Assembly: GCF_947242115.1 (NCBI RefSeq)
Contig: NC_074716.1
Location: 2,080,001-2,144,000 of the forward strand
Direction of reading: 5' to 3'
DNA: 64,000 nt
From: Biomphalaria glabrata
Lineage: Eukaryota > Mollusca > Gastropoda > Planorbidae
Position 1 is the stretch's first letter, and each line of letters opens with the position of its first letter. Below the pieces are notes generated by a model. It was not told the origin of the DNA, did no database searches, and worked only from the letters and a program-made list of their open reading frames with translations. Below are positions 1 through 11,966 of the stretch, piece by piece. The position numbers were made by a program, and so were the translations under genes.

Positions 1-60
1 GAACAAAGTTTTTTAGCATTTGTTGTGACACCATTGCATTGCAATGTAATCTTCTGGAAA

Positions 61-138
61 GTGAATTTAAAAAGTGAATTTAAAAAGTGAATTTAAAAAG
101 TGAATTTAAAAAGTGAATTTAAAAAGTGAATTTAAAAA
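61..138. repeat. 13-bp tandem repeat, six copies
   Basis: The unit gtgaatttaaaaa is repeated six times without change. It is AT-rich and sits just upstream of the 69-bp satellite. The perfect copies suggest recent slippage. Confidence 0.95.
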
Positions 139-171
139 CAAAAAATTGAGTGTAGCATGTGATGTGTACAT

Positions 172-274
172 ACAGTTCCAGTTGCGACCTACTGTGACCT
201 ACAAAACATGCCGAATCCGGCACAGACACAACCGTTGGCTACTAGTGGTTGAGTTAGGTTCTCTTTTCGCCGTT
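172..274 (+). repeat. Fragment of a dispersed repeat (gttgcgacctac family)
   Basis: The phrases gttgcgacctac, ccggcacagacacaaccgtt and ggttctcttttcgcc recur in altered form near 26500-26590, 35945-36060 and 38790-38890. It reads as one end of a dispersed SINE-like family. No coding potential or clean ends are visible. Confidence 0.5.
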
Positions 275-1754
275 CACGTCAGTCTGCATGAGTTAAACAA
301 TAACGCTGGATTGACTCCATGGGACTAGAACACGAGCCTCAGTCACGTCAGTCTGCATGAGTTAAACAATAACGCTGGATTGACTCCATGGGACTAAAAC
401 ACGAGCCTCAGTCACGTCAGTCTGCATGAGTTAAACAATAACGCTGGATTAACTCCATGGGACTAGAACACGAGCCTCAGTCACGTCAGTCTGCATGAGT
501 TAAACAATAACGCTGGATTAACTCCGTGGGACTAAAATACGAGCCTCAGTCACGTCAGTCTGCATGAGTTAAACAATAACGCTGGATTAACTCCGTGGGA
601 CTAGAACACGAGCCTCAGTCATGTAAGTCTGCATGAGTTAAACAATAACGCTGGATTAACTCCGTGGGACTAGAACACGAGCCTCAGTCACGTCAGTCTG
701 CATGAGTTAAACAATAACGCTGGATTAACTCCATGGGACTAGAACACGAGCCTCAGTCACGTCAGTCTGCATGAGTTAAACAATAACGCTGGATTAACTC
801 CATGGGACTAGAACACGAGCCTCAGTCACGTCAGTCTGCATGAGTTAAACAATAACGCTGGATTAACTCCATGGGACTAGAACACGAGCCTCAGTCACGT
901 CAGTCTGCATGAGTTAAACAATAACGCTGGATTAACTCCATGGGACTAGAACACGAGCCTCAGTCACGTCAGTCTGCATGAGTTAAACAATAACGCTGGA
1001 TTAACTCCGTGGGACTAAAACACGAGCCTCAGTCACGTCAGTCTGCATGAGTTAAACAATAACGCTGGATTAACTCCGTGGGACTAGAACACGAGCCTCA
1101 GTCATGTAAGTCTGCATGAGTTAAACAATAACGCTGGATTAACTCCGTGGGACTAGAACACGAGCCTCAGTCACGTCAGTCTGCATGAGTTAAACAATAA
1201 CGCTGGATTAACTCCATGGGACTAGAACACGAGCCTCAGTCACGTCAGTCTGCATGAGTTAAACAATAACGCTGGATTAACTCCGTGGGACTAAAACACG
1301 AGCCTCAGTCACGTCAGTCTGCATGAGTTAAACAATAACGCTGGATTAACTCCATGGGACTAAAACACGAGCCTCAGTCACGCCAGTCTGCATGAGTTAA
1401 ACAATAACGCTGGATTAACTCCATGGGACTAGAACACGAGCCTCAGTCACGTCAGTCTGCATGAGTTAAACAATAACGCTGGATTAACTCCATGGGACTA
1501 GAACACGAGCCTCAGTCACGTCAGTCTGCATGAGTTAAACAATAACGCTGGATTAACTCCATGGGACTAGAACACGAGCCTCAGTCACGTCAGTCTGCAT
1601 GAGTTAAACAATAACGCTGGATTAACTCCGTGGGACTAAAACACGAGCCTCAGTCACGTCAGTCTGCATGAGTTAAACAATAACGCTGGATTAACTCCAT
1701 GGGACTAAAACACGAGCCTCAGTCACGCCAGTCTGCATGAGTTAAACAATAACG
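275..1754. repeat. 69-bp satellite array, about 21 copies
   Basis: The unit starts cacgtcagtctgcatgag and repeats every 69 bp (for example at 275, 344 and 413). Variant positions (catgtaag, cacgcc, aaaac or agaac, ccatg or ccgtg) recur at spacings that are multiples of 69, so blocks of several units were copied together. The last copy is cut off in the middle. Confidence 0.97.
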
Positions 1755-2337
1755 GCTTTTGCATTTCGAGATTTTTTTTTTGGATTGTGCTTTAACGTAC
1801 AATAACAAACAAGTCCAGACCATATAACACTGTTGAACAGTCAAAGTTATAAAGAAATTGTATATAGATCATTTAAGCTGTTCATTGTAATATTCCCACC
1901 GCAGCTCATCAATTATAAATACAAGAACTTTAGCGAGTAGTCAAATTAGCCGACAGTCACCAGATTCCCGGACAATGGCCAAGGGTACCCCCCCCCCTTT
2001 TTTTTCAGATTTTTTTGACGATAAAAAAGGGGGCGGCATTTTTAATTTCGCACGCAGGCGGCCACAACCCTCGCGGCGGCACTGATATTGACATAAGTAA
2101 GGCTTACATAATATATCAATAAACTGAAATTAACTTTCAATTTAATAAACAATCAAGTTATTGGTACACTACGACTGATTAGGCCATATTCTTTAATAGC
2201 CAAATTAAAATTTATTTTTTTTTACTTTGAAAAATTATAATGGTCAAACTATATTTTCCCCCATGTGGCTAACTGTCTAGTAATTTTTTGTCAGTGATAT
2301 AAATTAATCTGTCAAATTACTAGGAAAAACGCTGGAG
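1755..2337. other. AT-rich non-coding stretch
   Basis: No gene is seen. Around 1985-2085 a poly-C/poly-T run is followed by a GC-rich stretch with gcggccacaaccctcgcggcgg. That could be one end of a small transposon, but no matching inverted end was found. Confidence 0.5.
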
Positions 2338-2706
2338 CCGAACACCTTTAGTAAAATCACTAAATTTAGAAAGCCTTCAGGATAGAAGACTCAAAAGTAA
2401 AGTAGCAATTATACATAAAACACTGAACCATAATCTTCAAATACACAAACAAAATTTAATAAAATACTCTGAAAGACACAAAGATAAAGGCGCATTCCTC
2501 GTCCCATATGCTAGGACAAATTTGTACAAATGCTGCATCTTCCCTAGTGCTATTAGAGCATGGAATGGGTTGCCTGAGCTAGCCAGGAAAACCAGTGACT
2601 TGGCAGAATTTAAGTCATTGGTTAATATGCATGACTGAATGCATGAAGCGTAGGACGTAATCATCTTCTTTTCTGAAGTAACGTCTGTATTATATAAGAT
2701 AAGATA
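2338..2706 (+). mobile_element. 3' end of a jockey/CR1-like LINE (family B)
   Basis: This is a 5'-truncated copy matching the end of the LINE at 28306-29470. In one frame it encodes the usual C-terminal tail of such RT proteins (TPLVKSLNLESLQDRRLKSK, then YSERHKDKG and SAIRAWNGLPELARKTSD). It ends with the family tail, an acgtctgtattatataagat block followed by short aagat repeats. Five-prime truncation is normal for LINE insertion. Confidence 0.85.
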
Positions 2707-2710
2707 AGAA

Positions 2711-3940
2711 GAGCCTTTTTTGTTATCCGTGTCCAGGTTCCACCCTCCACCTTTCACCCACCCTCCAGTTTCCATAAAATTCTGACTTGAATAGAGATTG
2801 TAAAGTTTTTATTTTTGTTTTGTTTCGGCAATTGTTTCAATTGTTCTGTCTAGGTCTCAAGGCAGTAGAGTATCTATATATCTAGGCTTTCTCTGTGTTG
2901 GTATACTAAGTTAAAGATCTAGCATTATTATTTCTTTCTGATTGTAAATGATCCGCCTTTGATGTCCGGTCATGCGCATTTAGCTACTAATCACGTGATG
3001 TGGTTCTATTTACAGCACATCATCTCGTTGGCTGTAAAACACTTAAAAAGGGGAAGTAAGCATTACAAATTGACAAAATCAAAACCATATTTCGACTGGT
3101 GTCGATAAAATGTTCAAACACGCAAACCACGCACCCACACACACACAGCCTCACGCGAATATTCATCTAATCTTTCCTGTTATCGAAAGAAAAAAAAAAA
3201 AAAACCCAGGAAACAAATTTACTTATCTTTAATGTTCAGTTCTTTGATCACTTAAAATGGCAGCTCGCAGCTTTGGAGAGAAAAACCTGGCCAGTGCTAA
3301 GTGCGGTAACCCATTGGTCTCAACTTCAAGCAGCAGACGAGCTGGAAGGGGAGGTGGATATTCTGAGAGCCTGGAAAGATCCCGGGGCGGCTGGGAAGGG
3401 GGCGCGTACAACATCTCTCATTGACCATCCTACTCTCCTCCCCCCCCCTCTCTTCCAAGCCACTTTTTGCCGGTTAAAAAAGAAAATCAGCGAAAATAAA
3501 CGGTTGGGATAAGAGAGCTTTTGATGGAGTCATTGTATTTACAAGATGGCGGCGTGGAAGTCTGGAAGCGAGGCTAACATAGTTATCTCGGTATATAAGT
3601 GGTAGGTAGACCAGGAAAGAAAACAAAAAAAAAAAAGGGGTGTGTGTGGGAGGCAGCCTTCTTTTATGTTTTCCTTAGCTGAGGGAGAGGGTGGTCGCGG
3701 AAGACGATGGAGTGCTGGGCATGCATCAGAATTAAACAAAATTGTACCAAAATAGTTAATCAGCGCGATGAAATGTGTTGGTAATGCTTGACAACTGATG
3801 ACGTCATATTTGTCAAAAATTTTGTATTGAGATAATCTAGTTTAGCAATTTGTCACGCTTAAAAAAAAAAAAGACGTTTTGAAAATTTGAATTTTATAAT
3901 GAAAACGAGGCCAGTTCATCGTTTTAGTGAACACATGAGC
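2711..3940. other. Non-coding stretch with no recognised gene
   Basis: Several short frames occur here, but none resembles a protein family. There is a CA-rich run near 3130. Around 3240-3560 the composition is less AT-rich and includes caagatggcggcgtgg near 3542, a YY1-like site. A promoter is possible but cannot be shown. Confidence 0.4.
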
Positions 3941-3948
3941 TTCTAGTG

Positions 3949-4135
3949 CAGGGGTTCTCAACCTGTGGGTCACGACCCCCTTAGGGGGTCGATTGACGAT
4001 TTGCCATGGGTTGCCTAAGACCATCGAAAATATGGATTGTTTTTGTCTATTCTTCTATTGCTGTGTGGATGGGGGTCGCCGCAGAGTGGGGATTGTAAAA
4101 AGGGGTCGCCGAGCTTAAAAGGTTGAGAACCGCTG
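3949..4135 (+). mobile_element. Small hAT-type MITE (ggttctcaacctgtgggtc family)
   Basis: The ends form a terminal inverted repeat: caggggttctcaacc on the left and ggttgagaaccgctg on the right. It is flanked by a perfect 8-bp duplication, ttctagtg, at 3941-3948 and 4136-4143. The 8-bp target site and CAG...CTG ends are typical of hAT transposons. At 187 bp it has no room for a transposase. A sister copy lies at 53186-53384. Confidence 0.92.
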
Positions 4136-4143
4136 TTCTAGTG

Positions 4144-4700
4144 GTTAAAATAAATTTAACTTTATAACATATTAAGTTACTGAAGTATATTAAGTATAGA
4201 ATTATAAATAGACCTATGTGTGTTTTTGAACAATTAATTTTAGTTCAAGTGAATTTCGGTAGTTTGTCAAATTTGAGTTTTTCAAATTCTGCTTAAAAAA
4301 GTTGTAATAGTAAACATTTTACCATTTTTGTATATAAATTCATAGAATCATTTATATCTAATACATTAGACACTAAATTAGTGACATCTAAAACAAAACA
4401 AAAAACCGAGGTTCTTTGAGATTTTGTTTATAGGTTAGGCATACGTCACTTCCCTCAACAACTCAACAATACTGAAAGCAAATCTAGATCTAACCAATCG
4501 TATCGCTTCATGCTTACAGTAGCTGTTAGGCTTAGTGAAAGCCTAGTCCATAGCTATGGTACAGTTTAATATGTATACGATTACATGCGGTGGTAAAAAG
4601 TAGAACTTCGATGAACTCCTTTGGAAGCTCGACCTCCGCAATCGTCTCGGAAAGAGTCGAGACGCCGAAAAAGGATCGAGGTGATGAAGGACTTTCGGAT
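4144..4700. other. AT-rich non-coding stretch
   Basis: No gene or clear repeat is recognised. A short CG-richer patch (gtctcggaaagagtcgagac) around 4640 precedes the 31-bp array. Confidence 0.5.
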
Positions 4701-6891
4701 TTACACATCAAGCAATTTGTTTAGTTAGAGACTACACATCAAGCAATTTGATTAGTTAGAGACTACACATCAAGCAATTTGATTAGTTAGAGACTACACA
4801 TCAAGCAATTTGATTAGCTAGAGAGTACACATCAAGCAATTTGATTATTAGAGACTACACATCAAGCAATTTGATTAATTAGAGAGTACACATCAAGCAA
4901 TTTGATTAGTTAGAGAGTACACATCAAGCAATTTGATTATTAGAGACTACACATCAAGCAATTTGATTAATTAGAGAGAACACATCAAGCAATTTGATTA
5001 GTTAGAGAGTACACATCAAGCAATTTGATTAGTTAGAGAGTACACATCAAGCAATTTGATTAGTTAGAGAGTACACATCAAGCAATTTGATTATTAGAGA
5101 CTACACATCAAGCAATTTGATTAATTAGAGAGTACACATCAAGCAATTTGATTAGTTAGAGAGTACACATCAAGCAATTTGATTAGTTAGAGACTGCTAA
5201 TCAAGCAATTTGATTAGCTAGAGACTACAAATCAAGCAATTTGATTACTTAGAGACTGCTAATCAAGCAATTTGATTAGCTAGAGACTACACATCAAGCA
5301 ATTTGATTAGTTAGAGAGTACACATCAAGCAATTTGATTAGTTAGAGAGTACACATCAAGCAATTTGATTATTAGAGAGTACACATCAAGCAATTTGATT
5401 AGTTAGAGAGTACACATCAAGCAATTTGATTATTAGAGACTACACATCAAGCAATTTGATTAATTAGAGAGTACACATCAAGCAATTTGATTAGTTAGAG
5501 AGTACACATCAAGCAATTTGATTAGTTAGAGACTGCTAATCAAGCAATTTGATTAGCTAGAGACTACAAATCAAGCAATTTGATTACTTAGAGACTGCTA
5601 ATCAAGCAATTTGATTAGCTAGAGACTACACATCAAGCAATTTGATTAGCTAGAGACTACACATCAAGCAATTTGATTAGTTAGAGACTACACATCAAGC
5701 AATTTGATTAGTTAGAGACTGCTAATCAAGCAATTTGATTAGTTAAAAAACTACACATCAAGCAATTTGATTAGTTAGAGACTGCTAATCAAGCAATTTG
5801 ATTAGTTAAAAAACTACACATCAAGCAATTTGATTAGTTAGAAACTACACATCAAGCAATTTGATTAGTTAGAGACTGCTAATCAAGCAATTTGATTAGT
5901 TAGAAACTACACATCAAGCAATTTGATTAGTTAGAAACTACACATCAAGCAATTTGATTAGTTAGAGACTACACATCAAGCAATTTGATTAGTTAGAGAC
6001 TACACATCAAGCAATTTGATTAGTTAGAGACTACACATCAAGCAATTTGATTAGTTAGAGACTGCTAATCAAGCAATTTGATTAGTTAAAAAACTACACA
6101 TCAAGCAATTTGATTAGTTAGAAACTACACATCAAGCAATTTGATTAGTTAGAAACTACACATCAAGCAATTTGATTAGTTAGAAACTACACATCAAGCA
6201 ATTTGATTAGTTAGAGACTACACATCAAGCAATTTGATTAGTTAGAGACTACACATCAAGCAATTTGATTAGTTAGAGACTACACATCAAGCAATTTGAT
6301 TAGTTAGAGACTACACATCAAGCAATTTGATTAGTTAGAGACTACACATCAAGCAATTTGATTAGTTAGAGACTACACATCAAGCAATTTGATTAGTTAG
6401 AGACTACACATCAAGCAATTTGATTAGTTAGAGACTACACATCAAGCAATTTGATTAGTTAGAGACTGCTAATCAAGCAATTTGATTAGTTAAAAAACTA
6501 CACATCAAGCAATTTGATTAGTTAGAAACTACACATCAAGCAATTTGATTAGTTAGAAACTACACATCAAGCAATTTGATTAGTTAGAAACTACACATCA
6601 AGCAATTTGATTAGTTAGAGACTACACATCAAGCAATTTGATTAGTTAGAGACTACACATCAAGCAATTTGATTAGTTAGAGACTACACATCAAGCAATT
6701 TGATTAGTTAGAGACTACACATCAAGCAATTTGATTAGTTAGAGACTACACATCAAGCAATTTGATTAGTTAGAGACTACACATCAAGCAATTTGATTAG
6801 TTAGAGACTACACATCAAGCAATTTGATTAGTTAGAGACTACACATCAAGCAATTTGATTAGTTAGAGACTACACATCAAGCAATTTGATT
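4701..6891. repeat. 31-bp satellite array with hairpin units, about 70 copies
   Basis: The unit is about 31 bp (agagactacacatcaagcaa then tttgattagtt), with 28-bp variants that lack agt. Each copy contains the imperfect palindrome atcaa-gcaat-ttgat. Variant copies carry the longer perfect stem gctaatcaa-gcaat-ttgattagc. The right half is highly uniform, suggesting recent block expansion. Confidence 0.96.
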
Positions 6892-7767
6892 GTTTCATCT
6901 GTTCGTTTATAACCTCTTTTGGTTTTAACTGTCTACAATCTAAAACAAAACAAAAACCAACAAAAAAATTTGCCATAAGTTTCTCTCTGTGTAAGTGTGT
7001 GTGCGCGCACCTTTTTCCAGTCACGTGATATGCTCATCCATTCTTTTTTTATTTTTATGTCTACCACTACGTCTTTATTACCTACAACTTAAAAAACACG
7101 GACTGAAAATACACAAGAAAAAAAAAAAGCAAAGAAACAAATAAAAAAAAATACAGCACGATCAACACTGTTAACACATTGGGTAAAAAAAAACCCCAGC
7201 AATAAAAAAAAACCAACAATATAAAAACAAAAAAACAAAAACAAAAAACAATAACTACTATGTGGGACTGGCAAGGGGCGCCAGAGATCGCATAATGAAA
7301 AAGAAAATTCTGTTAGCGCCCTACCTTTAAATTGTGGCTATAAAATTTTGTTGAACGCTTCTCCGCACTCACTACGCGTTATGGCCCCCCCCACTCCCCC
7401 CCCCCTCCTCCTCCCGCATTCTTATACCCCATAAGACAACTCATATCACCTGATGACTTTACCAGCAGGGCTCACCAACGACTTGAGCCGGCCCATAAAA
7501 CTTGCTGTTGGCAAATAATGAGTCTCGTTTCCGCTGAGGCCTTTTTTCACGTAGTCATGCGCGTTCGTGTGCGTATCTTTGTAAGTAACGTTTTAGATTC
7601 ATCCGAGTAAGTAAATAATCCCAACCAAATACTCAACTTGACGATTCTTGAACTGATTCCATCGACTCAACTTGACGATTCTTGAACTGATTCCATCGGT
7701 TCCAATAATGAAAGTCCTACTAACTCTTGAATTTTTTTTTGGTCTATAGTTCGTCCGTCGGTGATGG
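6892..7767. other. A-rich and C-rich non-coding stretch
   Basis: There are poly-A interruptions from 7100 to 7250 and a C-rich run near 7385. A 41-bp direct duplication (actcaacttgacgattcttg and following) lies at about 7630-7700. No gene is seen; the short frames reflect A-rich sequence. Confidence 0.5.
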
Positions 7768-7915
7768 TAGGGCGTTTTGGCTGAGTGGGAAAGTGCCTGG
7801 CTTCCCAACCGATGGGTTATAGGTTCGAATCTCGGTAAAAACAAGGATTGTGACTTGGGCATTTTTAGGGCGCCTCTGAGTTCACTCCAGGTACCTGACC
7901 ACCTTAGTTGGTAAA
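7768..7915 (+). mobile_element. tRNA-derived SINE, family 2
   Basis: The head is tRNA-like, with an A-box region (ttggctgagtgggaaagtgcc) and a B box (ggttcgaatct) about 45 bp apart. The body contains gggcgcctctgagttcactcc and gtacctgaccacctt, shared with other family-2 copies at 54150, 42358, 45800 and 48357. It continues into the SINE body, so it is not a free tRNA gene. Confidence 0.8.
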
Positions 7916-7977
7916 GTAAAGTAACTAGAAAATATGTTGAGACTCAAACCATTAAAGGTCTTGTGACTGAAAACATA

Positions 7978-8797
7978 AAAAGATCTTGAAACCTAAACCA
8001 GATCTTGAAACCTAAACCAGATCTTGAAACCTAAACTAGATCTTGAAACCTAAACCAGATCTTGAAACCTAAACCAGATCTTGAAACCTAAACCAGATCT
8101 TGAAACCTAAACCAGATCTTGAAACCTAAACCAGATCTTGAAACCTAAACCAGATCTTGAAACCTAAACCAGATCTTTAAACCTAAACCAGATCTTGAAA
8201 CCTATACCAGATCTTGAAACCTAAACCAGATCTTGACTAAACCAGATCTTGAAACCTAAACCAGATCTTGACTAAACCAGATCTTGAAACCTAAACTAGA
8301 TCTTGAAACCTAAACCAGATCTTGAAACCTAAACCAGATCTTGAAACCTAAACCAGATCTTGAAACCTAAACCAGATCTTGACTAAACCAGATCTTGAAA
8401 CCTAAACCAGATCTTGAAACCTAAACCAGATCTTGAAACCTAAACCAGATCTTGAAACCTAAACCAGATCTTGAAACCTAAACCAGATCTTGACTAAACC
8501 AGATCTTGAAACCTAAACTAGATCTTGAAACCTAAACCAGATCTTGACTAAACCAGATCTTGAAACCTAAACCAGATCTTGACTAAACCAGATCTTGAAA
8601 CCTAAACCAGATCTTGAAACCTAAACCAGATCTTGAAACCTAAACCAGATCTTGAAACCTAAACCAGATCTTGAAACCTAAACCAGATCTTGAAACCTAA
8701 ACCAGATCTTGAAACCTAAACCAGATCTTGACTAAACCAGATCTTGAAACCTAAACTAGATCTTGAACCCTAAACCCGATCTTGAACCCCAAACATT
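7978..8797. repeat. 19-bp minisatellite with BglII-like core, about 43 copies
   Basis: The unit is agatcttgaaacctaaacc (19 bp), with shortened 16-bp units agatcttgactaaacc scattered through it. The last copies decay (gaaccctaaacccgat). The spacing of the short variants suggests repeated block copying. Confidence 0.96.
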
Positions 8798-9104
8798 GTA
8801 GATGGTAACCACGAAAAGTGTTGACAAGAATGTTTTTTTTAATATACAAAAAAAAAACAACAACAAAAAAAAAAAAAAAACGACACTATAAGTTAAATTG
8901 TTCATCTTTATTAAACCTAATTTTAATTTAAAGTCTTAGACTGTTCAGAATGGTTAAACATGTAGACACCTACATTCTCTTAGAGTTAATGTCTTGGTTT
9001 TATTTACATTTATTGTTGTTGTTGTTTTTTTGTCCTCATAGTTGTCTCATAGTACACTACGCCCTTAGATCACATACTGTCAAGGATTTTATGCGTTCTC
9101 TGAT

Positions 9105-9526
9105 ACAATCGGCTCCGCCTGATGCTATAGTTTTGTGTCTCAAACAATCGGTTCCATGTCTGACGCAATCGTTTCTGTTTGACGCAATAGGTTCTCTGTC
9201 TGGCGCAATCGTTGCTATGACGCATTCGGTTCTCTATTATGCAATGGTTTCTGTGTTTGACGCAATCGGTACTATGTCTGACATAATTGATTCTGTACCT
9301 TACGCAATCGGTTCATTGTCTGGTGCAATGGGTAGGCCCTACTATGTCTGACATAACTGGTTCTATGTCTGATGCAATTGGTTCTGTATCTTACGCAATC
9401 GTTCATTGTCTGACGCAATCGGTTCTGTGTCTGGCACAATTGTCTCTTTGTCTGATGCAATTGGCTCTGCGTCTGATGCAATTGGTTCTATGTCTGATGC
9501 AATTGGCTCTGCGTCTGATGCAATCC
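9105..9526. repeat. Degenerate 21-bp minisatellite
   Basis: The unit resembles tctgatgcaattggttctatg, with many substitutions and length changes at the left and clean 21-bp copies at the right. Because 21 is a multiple of three, open frames arise on both strands. These are by-products, not genes. Confidence 0.85.
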
Positions 9527-10679
9527 TTACAGTACCACCTTAGCTAACCCAATCGTCTTTCTACTATGTTTTGGGTCAGAATACCACCCCCCTCCATTAG
9601 ATCACATGACTTCCTGTATCCCATCATTCAATGGGTTTTCGGCCTTGAACTTGGCTCTCTACGCCTTGTAGTTGTTTTGTAAAGAAAAAAAAAAGACAAC
9701 TTTGTTTTTCAACCCGGTTTCCATTAGTTTGAATCCAAACACTATTTTATCTTAAATTATTGAAAAATGTTTGTGCATATATAAAGTTTTAATGAATGCA
9801 GGCTTTAGCTTGGAGCCACATTCCATTGATTCTATCTAAAAGGGGACCCCAAACAACAAAATGCAAATATGGATGATAACTAGGAAGGGGGAGCTAAATG
9901 CAGGTGTTAAGTGAACAAGAAACTACAGCCACTGCATGGCGGGTGTTATGATGTTTAGGATGTTCAGGGGGGAGACAAGGTAGTCACGACATTCTAAGTG
10001 ACAACATTTCTTCACACACTTACACACACACACACACAGACGCACCTACATATCCACACAACTTTATGATATTATACGGAGAAAGAACGATAATTCCTGG
10101 TCTTTTCATGTGAGATTCTGCCAGTTAATTCCCTTGAACAATTAATGTCCTGCGTGTGTGTGTGTTTATCGCCCATGCTTTTATGTAGGAAGGAACGGAG
10201 TGACAACTCTGCAAGCCTATCTATTGAGGTCATCGTGAATTCATTAGCATCTCATTAGTTTATAATGCGCCAAAGGCACGCAACTGCGAAGTCCCGGTTT
10301 TAACATTTTGGTTAGACGTTTTCAATTCTTTCAGTTATTAAAGTTATTTCCCTTTACAACGCGTTGAGAAATCGCAGGTAATATACATCTGTGGCACGCT
10401 AGAGTACCTGACCAGCGCCTAGGGAGGCATAATCTATGTATCTGTGTCTGTATTGTTTGGGGGGGGGGGATTTGGGCTGTAACATCTGCAAGGTGACAAT
10501 GGTTCGAACCCGAGTCGCTGATGTCTGATGCCACTTGATAAGAGCTTTGAAATGAGATGTTTGCGTGTTGGGAAAACATTTGGCTGGTCGTCTTAAAATA
10601 AAATAATTCTGACTGTAGATATGGGGCGGCCGGGGGGGGGGGTGTTGATCTAGACTTTAATCTCTTTCCACCCTCTCCC
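9527..10679. other. Non-coding stretch without recognised gene
   Basis: Mixed unique-looking sequence with short CA and GT runs. A tRNA-B-box-like string (ggttcgaaccc) at about 10502 could be a decayed SINE head, but no convincing A box precedes it. Confidence 0.4.
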
Positions 10680-10950
10680 ATTTTTTCTTTCTTTCTCTCT
10701 CTTTCTTTCTCTCTCGACCTCTCTCTATCTTTTTTTCTATCTTTTTTTTTCCTCTCGCTCTTTCTTTGTCTCTATCTCTCTCTTCCTTTCTATCTTTCTC
10801 TATCTTTTTTCTCTCTCTTTCTCTCCCTCGCTCTCTTCCTTTCTCCATTTCTCTGTCTGCCTCCTTTGTTTTTCTTTCTCTTTCTTTCTTTCTCTTTAGC
10901 CCCCTCCCCTCTCTCTCTCTCTCTGTCAATCTCTCTGTCTCTATCTCTCT
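10680..10950. repeat. Polypyrimidine (CT-rich) tract
   Basis: About 270 bp consist almost wholly of C and T on the + strand (ctttctctctc patterns). The Arg/Glu/Lys-rich open frame on the - strand is a product of this composition. Tracts like this can adopt triplex structure. Confidence 0.9.
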
Positions 10951-11814
10951 ATATATTAATGGCCTCCTTCAGTCGCGAAACGATCATAGATCATCTCATG
11001 TTTTTGTAAATATGTCTCAGATTGTCCAGTAAATCAATTAGCTTTTATCTTAATATAAATATGGATAAAATTAAGTAGTATATTTCTGTAATAACCATTG
11101 TATTTTTTTAAAGAAAAGTTTGGCAACTAATATAATCTACTTTTTTTCATACATTAAAGATTGATAGTGTATGTGTGTTGGCCCTATTTGTCAATAGTTC
11201 TACAATGATACAATTATAGTATTTGTTTGTTATTAAGCTGGTAAAGCTTCATTCGCTTTTTTGTATATTAAAAGCTTTCTAATTAGATTAATCCCCATAC
11301 TTAGTTGTTACGTGGCGTTAAAAAATGAAAAAAAAACCCCATCTTAAAACGATAAGTTTCTTTTAAAAATTCAATATCAAAGTTTATTTCCAAAATTCAA
11401 AGTCTATATTTTGAGACAAAACGTATGTAGTTGCAAATTATTTCCCTTTGCCGAGTCAACTACTTAAAAAATAAAGATCGCTAAAAATTGACAAACTTTT
11501 GTCTGATGCTGGAAAATTGGATAAAGTGGCATCCACAATGTGTTATAAAGCGAAGAGAAACATATAGGGGAAAATGAGATGCGATAATGGACTTTCCTTT
11601 AAAAAAGAATTATTTCCTGTCCACATGTTAGTTGATTTAGTATAGTGACTTATAGTATAGCACCTTGAACGAATCAAAGTTGGCATTTGATCAAGTTATT
11701 TCCAATACACTTGCTAGTGTTGCCAACTTTTCCATTTTTTTCAAAGTATCTTATAAGTGTTGACCTCATCCTAACCCACTCTTTGAACACTGCAGTGCAT
11801 CAAGTACTGCCGAA
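10951..11814. other. AT-rich non-coding stretch
   Basis: No gene, RNA or repeat family is recognised. Short A runs and T runs only. Confidence 0.45.
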
Positions 11815-11966
11815 GGAGGCATGGTGGCCGAGTGGTAAAGCTCTTTGCTTGCGAACTGGGGGTCTCCGATTTGAACCCTGACATTTGTTGGAATAAAATA
11901 AAAGTGGTTGGTGGATGAGCTAGCCACATTGACATCCTCGTTAACAATCGGCCACAGAAACATCAG
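11815..11966 (+). mobile_element. tRNA-derived SINE, family 2, interrupted by a hAT element
   Basis: The head ggtggccgagtggtaaagctc resembles a Leu/Ser-type tRNA A box, followed by a B-box-like string (gatttgaaccc). The body runs to gccacagaaacat. It appears to resume at 14273-14315 (aaataaactacctctacatc, then accaaagatcgcaaggtctg), matching the tail of the intact copy near 54350-54395. Confidence 0.75.

Noticed and set aside
3229-3512. Overlapping short frames on both strands
   Set aside because: Neither resembles a known protein, and no splice pattern supports one over the other.
4701-6891. CRISPR-like look of regular repeats
   Set aside because: There are no unique spacers; the units are contiguous. 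The surroundings are eukaryotic.
10657-10929. Arg/Glu/Lys-rich 90-codon frame on the - strand
   Set aside because: It is a product of a CT-rich tract and has no family resemblance.
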